This document shows, piece after piece, positions 59,643-64,000 of a stretch of 64,000 nt of DNA. Both the position numbers and the translations under genes were made by a program. Source of the DNA: Tubulanus polymorphus (Eukaryota; Nemertea; Palaeonemertea; Tubulaniformes; Tubulanidae); the NCBI RefSeq assembly GCF_964204645.1, contig NC_134033.1:10016231-10080230 (forward strand). Direction: 5' to 3'. Under the pieces are notes generated by a model, which had not been told where the DNA came from, did no database searches, and saw only the letters and a program-made list of their open reading frames with translations. How positions within the stretch are numbered: position 1 is the first letter of the stretch; the number at the start of each line of letters is the position of its first letter.

Positions 59643-61240
59643 ATATAGGCGCTTGACTCTATGTAGATAAATATCTTCAAAACCTTTATCAAGCCACAAT
59701 TACCATCCCCTCCCACTCTTCACACACACATTGATGACGTCACCGCTGCATTCCAGAAAAGAATCTATTAGGCAATAATGAAACCATTAACTCTTTATTG
59801 TAGAGTTAATTATTTTGTTGTTGGAACAGATTAAATCAGAGAAAGGCGTTAATGAATTACATATGGCACTGATTAACTCATGTACAGCGCCACCTGCTGG
59901 TTGGCAGTTCACTTACCTTTCTCTGTCCCAGCAATGTTTCTTGTGTGTTCAGCTTTATTCAAATCACTGGTTTTAAAGTCTAGACTTGCGCATGAACTGA
60001 CTCGTATATATTTTTTAGAAGTTGAGTTTTTAAGATTATTTAAGTCGCATTTTTATATATTTTTCATACTTGTTTTTCATATGTTAACATGTTTCTCATA
60101 TCTATTTTTAAACTGCTTTTGATCCGGTTTCGCAGATGTATAGCAGTTAAATATCTGTGACGTGAGTTTGAATATTGAAAACAAAAATTACAAAACAAAA
60201 TTATGAATTAGAATTAAATGATTCACCTGATTTTTTCCTAATTAATTCATCAACTATATCAATCAGTTTTGCATTATTTTTCACCCAATAATTTCAATGA
60301 TTCATCACCTATCGCAATTGACTTTCATTAATTCATCGATCATCTCAATCATTTTTGTGTTGTGTCGTTTGGTAAAACACGAATTTCTGGCGCCATCTTA
60401 TTCTATTCTGATCGAGTATTAAGATAAACACAGTTAAAATGTTTGCATGGCGCCTCGTTAAAAAAACCTAATCGAATTAGGTTTCCAAGTCTCAGAATAA
60501 AAAGTATCAGATTCTTATCTACAAAAACAATATTCGATTAGTCTTAATCAGTTATCGTCAATGCCAATAATTTGGGTGTGATAAGGCCCGGGGTTGGGAT
60601 ATAACAATGCTGAAATATTGCATTCGATTCGATTCAACTAGAATGAAATATAAACGAACAAATGCCACCCACAACTTAGTAACTCGTGAATCGTTATTAG
60701 GTATATTAATCGGCCTGCTATATCATCCGGCTATTCTGGCGAATACTCTGTATGAGTGTGCGTTTATGTCTGCAAGTATGTACTTTAATAAAGTGTACTG
60801 GTGTGCGTCTTGGAGAAAACAAATTCTAATACCCTCTCGTCGCACATCTCTTTAAAAGTAGCCTCTTGACGAGTCTCCTTGACATGAATGATAGGAACGA
60901 CAAACTGATATCAATGACAAAAACACCGTGGAGCACTTGAGAAGTAAAATATGTTTATATACAGTACATGCATGCATACGATGCATAAAACAATTTTCCC
61001 AGTTTTAATCGGGGGTTCATTTCACATTGTGCGCAGAAGGATTTTTAAATGTCGAAGTTTAGGATTATAGAAACGAAGCAGGTATTTCATTCAAAAAAGC
61101 TTTATAAAGAGCATCTGTTCTAAGGTATCCGATAAAAAATATAATTTATTTGCTGTGGTGCGAAAAAGCTGTAAGTGAAATGATTTGGGGGAAATGCATT
61201 TTGCAAAACAGTTTGCACAATAGATGTCAAGACTGGATTT
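59643..61240. other. 3' flank of the ~860-residue gene; no further gene supported
   Basis: ORFs at 59880-60122 and 60607-60855 have no splice context or family match. The rest is AT-rich. Confidence 0.4.
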
Positions 61241-61244
61241 CAGA

Positions 61245-61480
61245 AGATGTAGGGCCTTTACTAATGCCTGGAGCAAGCCCACATATCAAATCATAGGTAT
61301 AGGAGCCAGCCCACCACAGAGGTAGAGGGCCTGTGCCAGAAGCAAGCCCGCATGTAGGGCCTGTACCAGGAGCAAGCCGAACGAGATGTAGGGCCAATGC
61401 GGAAGCCAGGCGCAGACCCTTAGATTCAGGGCACGTGCCAAGAGCAATCGGATATAGGGCCGATACCGGTGGCTGTAAGG
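61245..61480. repeat. ~38-bp degenerate tandem repeat
   Basis: About six units of ATGTAGGGCCTGTACCAGGA followed by GCAAGCC, with varied spacing. Confidence 0.75.
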
Positions 61481-63089
61481 GAAATAGTTAAGGTTATTAC
61501 ATATTACAATATGAAAACAAAAAATGAGAATGATAATAATATCTGCTCTACTTCCTTAGTTGCATCAATCACGTTTTCATACCAGGCACTCCATACTGCA
61601 TACTGAATAAATGTGCCTATTGCTTTTTTAAAAAACGTTTTTCTGTAAATAACATCTCCAGTCAGCCATCAATTGTACAACTGTTGTTGCTGCTTTTGTC
61701 TGAATAGGATTTTTATTCCTGTCTATAGTTTTATGGCTCATCGTATCGAGAAGAGCTTTAAGATTCTTTACTACGAGAATCTGGAATTGAAGATTCTATC
61801 CCGATCGATTGTCAGTTGACTCGCTAACATCAATCCCTCTCAAATGATTCTTGATTTATGTCACTGCCGTGAATCTAATATTGCCGCCGCTAGCTCGTGC
61901 CAAGACAAACAAAAACCTTATATCCTCAGTGGTGTAATGTGTGCACTCTATTGATACAAAAATTAACTCAGTTACTGTAGGTCAATAATAGAACCGTCTT
62001 TTAAACAGGTTCATAGCATTTTCAAGGGCTGCACGGGATATCATTCTACCAATTAAGGAAAACTTGTGGCAAAATATAAAGTTGGGGATGAAAATAGAGC
62101 ATAACAAAAGTTAGAAATATGGGGTTGTTTGGCTATTTCTACAAAAAGAAACATCCCTAAACCTGTGTGGACACGATCCAGCGACCTCTAGCATGTTTGC
62201 CGAGCATGGTAACCAATAGAATATAAACTGGTTGCGATTAAAGGCGTTTGCAAGTTCGTCTGGCCAGTGTGGTGACCGGTGACCAGTCAGGTGTAGTTCG
62301 TTAACGGTACCCGCTGTAATTCTCTGTTGATTACGACAGTTTCTAGTCGGAACCATTTGTCAAGAATTCTTATCCGGTCAATTCTTCCACCGATAGAAGT
62401 AAAATTTAGAGAAACTTTAAACGTAACAATTAGAAATATATATGTATAGTACCGTATTTCACAAACAACGATTCTTAATGGTCTATCTACTAAGTCCTTA
62501 TTTGGTTTTTCAATTAATGCATAATCTACTGACATATTACAATGCAGTCCTGTTGAACAAGGATATATAGGGCTGTATAAGGCCTGGGACAGGCCTACTC
62601 ATGAAATTCATGTCCAACGATTTGCAATTCAACAATGCATGTAAATGACATGGTTTTACCATGGTAACGTTGTATATAGCAGCAACTGATGTATGTATAC
62701 TTTGACTCAATGACTCCTCTATAATTCAAGCAACGATGCCGGGTAAAATCAATATGCAGCCCACGTTTGGACAGACCTTCCAATTAGTTCCACGAAAGAA
62801 GCCGAATTCTTCGTAGCTTCGGAAACATTTGGTTCACAAAGCAATGAATTCAATCATCTAGCTTTAATTTCTCGGCACCCTGGATACACAGAGTTCCACA
62901 GTTTGAATTACGATTTAACTCTATAGAATTAATTAATTCATTTGTTACTGAAAATGAACTGATTCAATTTTATATCAAGTCAAATATTCACCGAAATTTA
63001 TAGAAGTAGATCTTAATCCAAATCCATATTTACGCCTTACTTACATCTTTGGTTGAAACTTTGAAACTCATTTTTCTCATGATTAAAAA
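61481..63089. other. No supported gene
   Basis: 1.6 kb with scattered short ORFs. GACCGGTGACCAGTCAGGTG near 62273 resembles the tandem unit at 35228-35357. Confidence 0.4.
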
Positions 63090-63530
63090 CCGAGAACTAT
63101 GGAATTGGGTCATGAATTGTAGAATTGGGTCCAGAGTTTAACTTCGTCCTGAGTGATGGACCAGGTTCCTGAACTGTGGAACTGGATCCAAAACAGTACT
63201 GTGGAACTGGGCCCAGAACTGGGAACCAGGGTCATGAACTGTGGAACCTGATCCAGAACAGTACTGTGGAACTGGGTCCCAAACTGAGGAACTGGATCCA
63301 GAACCGCGGAAACTAGGGACATAGCTGGTCCTGAACAACACTTATATTTGGGCCCAGAACGGTGGAACTGGGACCGGAATATGGAACTGGATCTAAAACT
63401 ATGGAACTAGGTCCAGAACTGTAGAACTGGGCCCCGATCTGTGGAACTGGATCCAGATGTGGAACTACTTCCGGATGATGAAACTAGATCTCGAACTGTG
63501 GAACTGGATCCAGTGTGAAATTGAGCCCTT
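63090..63530 (-). repeat. ~22-bp degenerate minisatellite, inverted relative to 52.1-52.4 kb
   Basis: About 18 units of GGAACTGGGTCCAGAACTGT, the reverse complement of the 52120-52440 motif. Units are diverged. Confidence 0.85.
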
Positions 63531-63875
63531 CAGCTGGCTCTCGAGTTATAAGTGCAGTGAATTTAGTATTGAACAAGCCCTTCACGATGAAACCAGGCCT
63601 AGCTATCATTGTCTTCCTCCAGGTCCAGATATTTGAGAGCATCATATATTTTGTTATTACGTGATGCAGTAGGAAACTGATCAGACTCAAATGATACGTT
63701 GTATTATTGTTAACATATTCTTTTATGTGGGAACGAATAACTAATCATATTTGCATACGCTAACATTAACAGCAGTGATATGATATATACATATAAAAAT
63801 GAAATTACTATTCTCTGTTGTGTATGAATCGTCATATGAGATTCGTGTTACGCGGAATTCTCTATTCTCTTTCAG

Positions 63876-64000
63876 AAACCGACAGTATACTCAAGACCGA
63901 CGAACAATTACTGAAATGTGATCGTAGTTCTACGGGAACCGCCGATACAGGGGAGGTTTACGGAGCAGTCGACAACAATACAGACCAGAAAAATGCGGTT
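63876..64000 (+). CDS. Internal exon of an unidentified gene, running off the window
   Basis: The acceptor TCTATTCTCTTTCAG (63861-63875) is followed by sequence open in only one frame to the window end. It encodes TDSILKTDEQLLKCDRSS and TGEVYGAVDNNTDQ. The first two bases complete a split codon. The composition is balanced and looks coding. Neither the family nor any upstream exon is recognisable here. Confidence 0.5.

Noticed and set aside
60607-60855. 82-codon ORF
   Set aside because: No homology recognised and no splice or promoter context.
63110-63341. Minus-strand ORFs of repeating PQF/TVL residues
   Set aside because: Translations of the 22-bp minisatellite.

Overview
This is a 64 kb piece of a eukaryotic, almost certainly animal, nuclear genome. 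Genes are split by GT-AG introns. Recognisable host genes are metazoan types: two CD225/IFITM-like membrane proteins, a FAM43-like PID/PTB protein, a secreted metal-dependent cyclase/kynurenine-formamidase-like hydrolase, and relics of a leucine-rich-repeat GPCR of the relaxin-receptor/GRL101 kind. The repeats (BEL/Pao LTR retrotransposon, CR1/L2-like and other LINEs, an animal MULE with a FLYWCH finger, many small inverted-repeat elements, a Polinton-like viral relic) suit a marine invertebrate, perhaps a lophotrochozoan. The species cannot be fixed from the sequence. Base composition is AT-rich, with long (AT)n, (TATG)n and other simple repeats.

Layout. 0-9 kb: decayed retroelements. These are a LINE carrying two copies of one 566-bp insert, the 3' end of an old BEL element, a LINE 3' end on the minus strand, a 48-bp minisatellite and a 556-bp hAT-like MITE. 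9.3-23.8 kb: a BEL/Pao element on the minus strand, with 169/170-bp LTRs and an exact 5-bp target duplication (ACGAC), sits inside an open reading frame on the plus strand. The BEL element holds a LINE, and that LINE holds a MULE with ~95-bp inverted repeats and a two-exon transposase. 24-30 kb: two tandem relics of the 3' part of an LGR-type GPCR gene, with a CD225 gene on the minus strand between them. 30-36 kb: AT repeats, a ~154-bp tandem satellite, a second CD225 gene with a TATA box, and a large foldback element. 36.7-45.1 kb: four minus-strand units, namely a FAM43-like gene, an orphan terminal exon, and a three-exon cyclase gene. Intron 2 of the cyclase gene holds a TA-flanked transposon; its intron 1 holds a very AT-rich Polinton/adintovirus-like relic. 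45.5-51.5 kb: a terminal exon of an unrecognised minus-strand gene, then a LINE with a 9-bp target duplication. That LINE is broken by two elements whose ends are built of short tandem repeats. A 778-bp MULE-like element with a 10-bp target duplication follows. 52-64 kb: a dispersed ~22-bp minisatellite, a two-exon plus-strand gene for an ~860-residue protein of unknown function, further tandem repeats, and the start of an internal exon that runs off the right edge.

The host genes do not form an obvious pathway. The two CD225 genes are paralogues with the same intron position and phase. The clearest history is layered insertion: host reading frame, then BEL, then LINE, then MULE; and separately LINE, then tandem-repeat-ended element.
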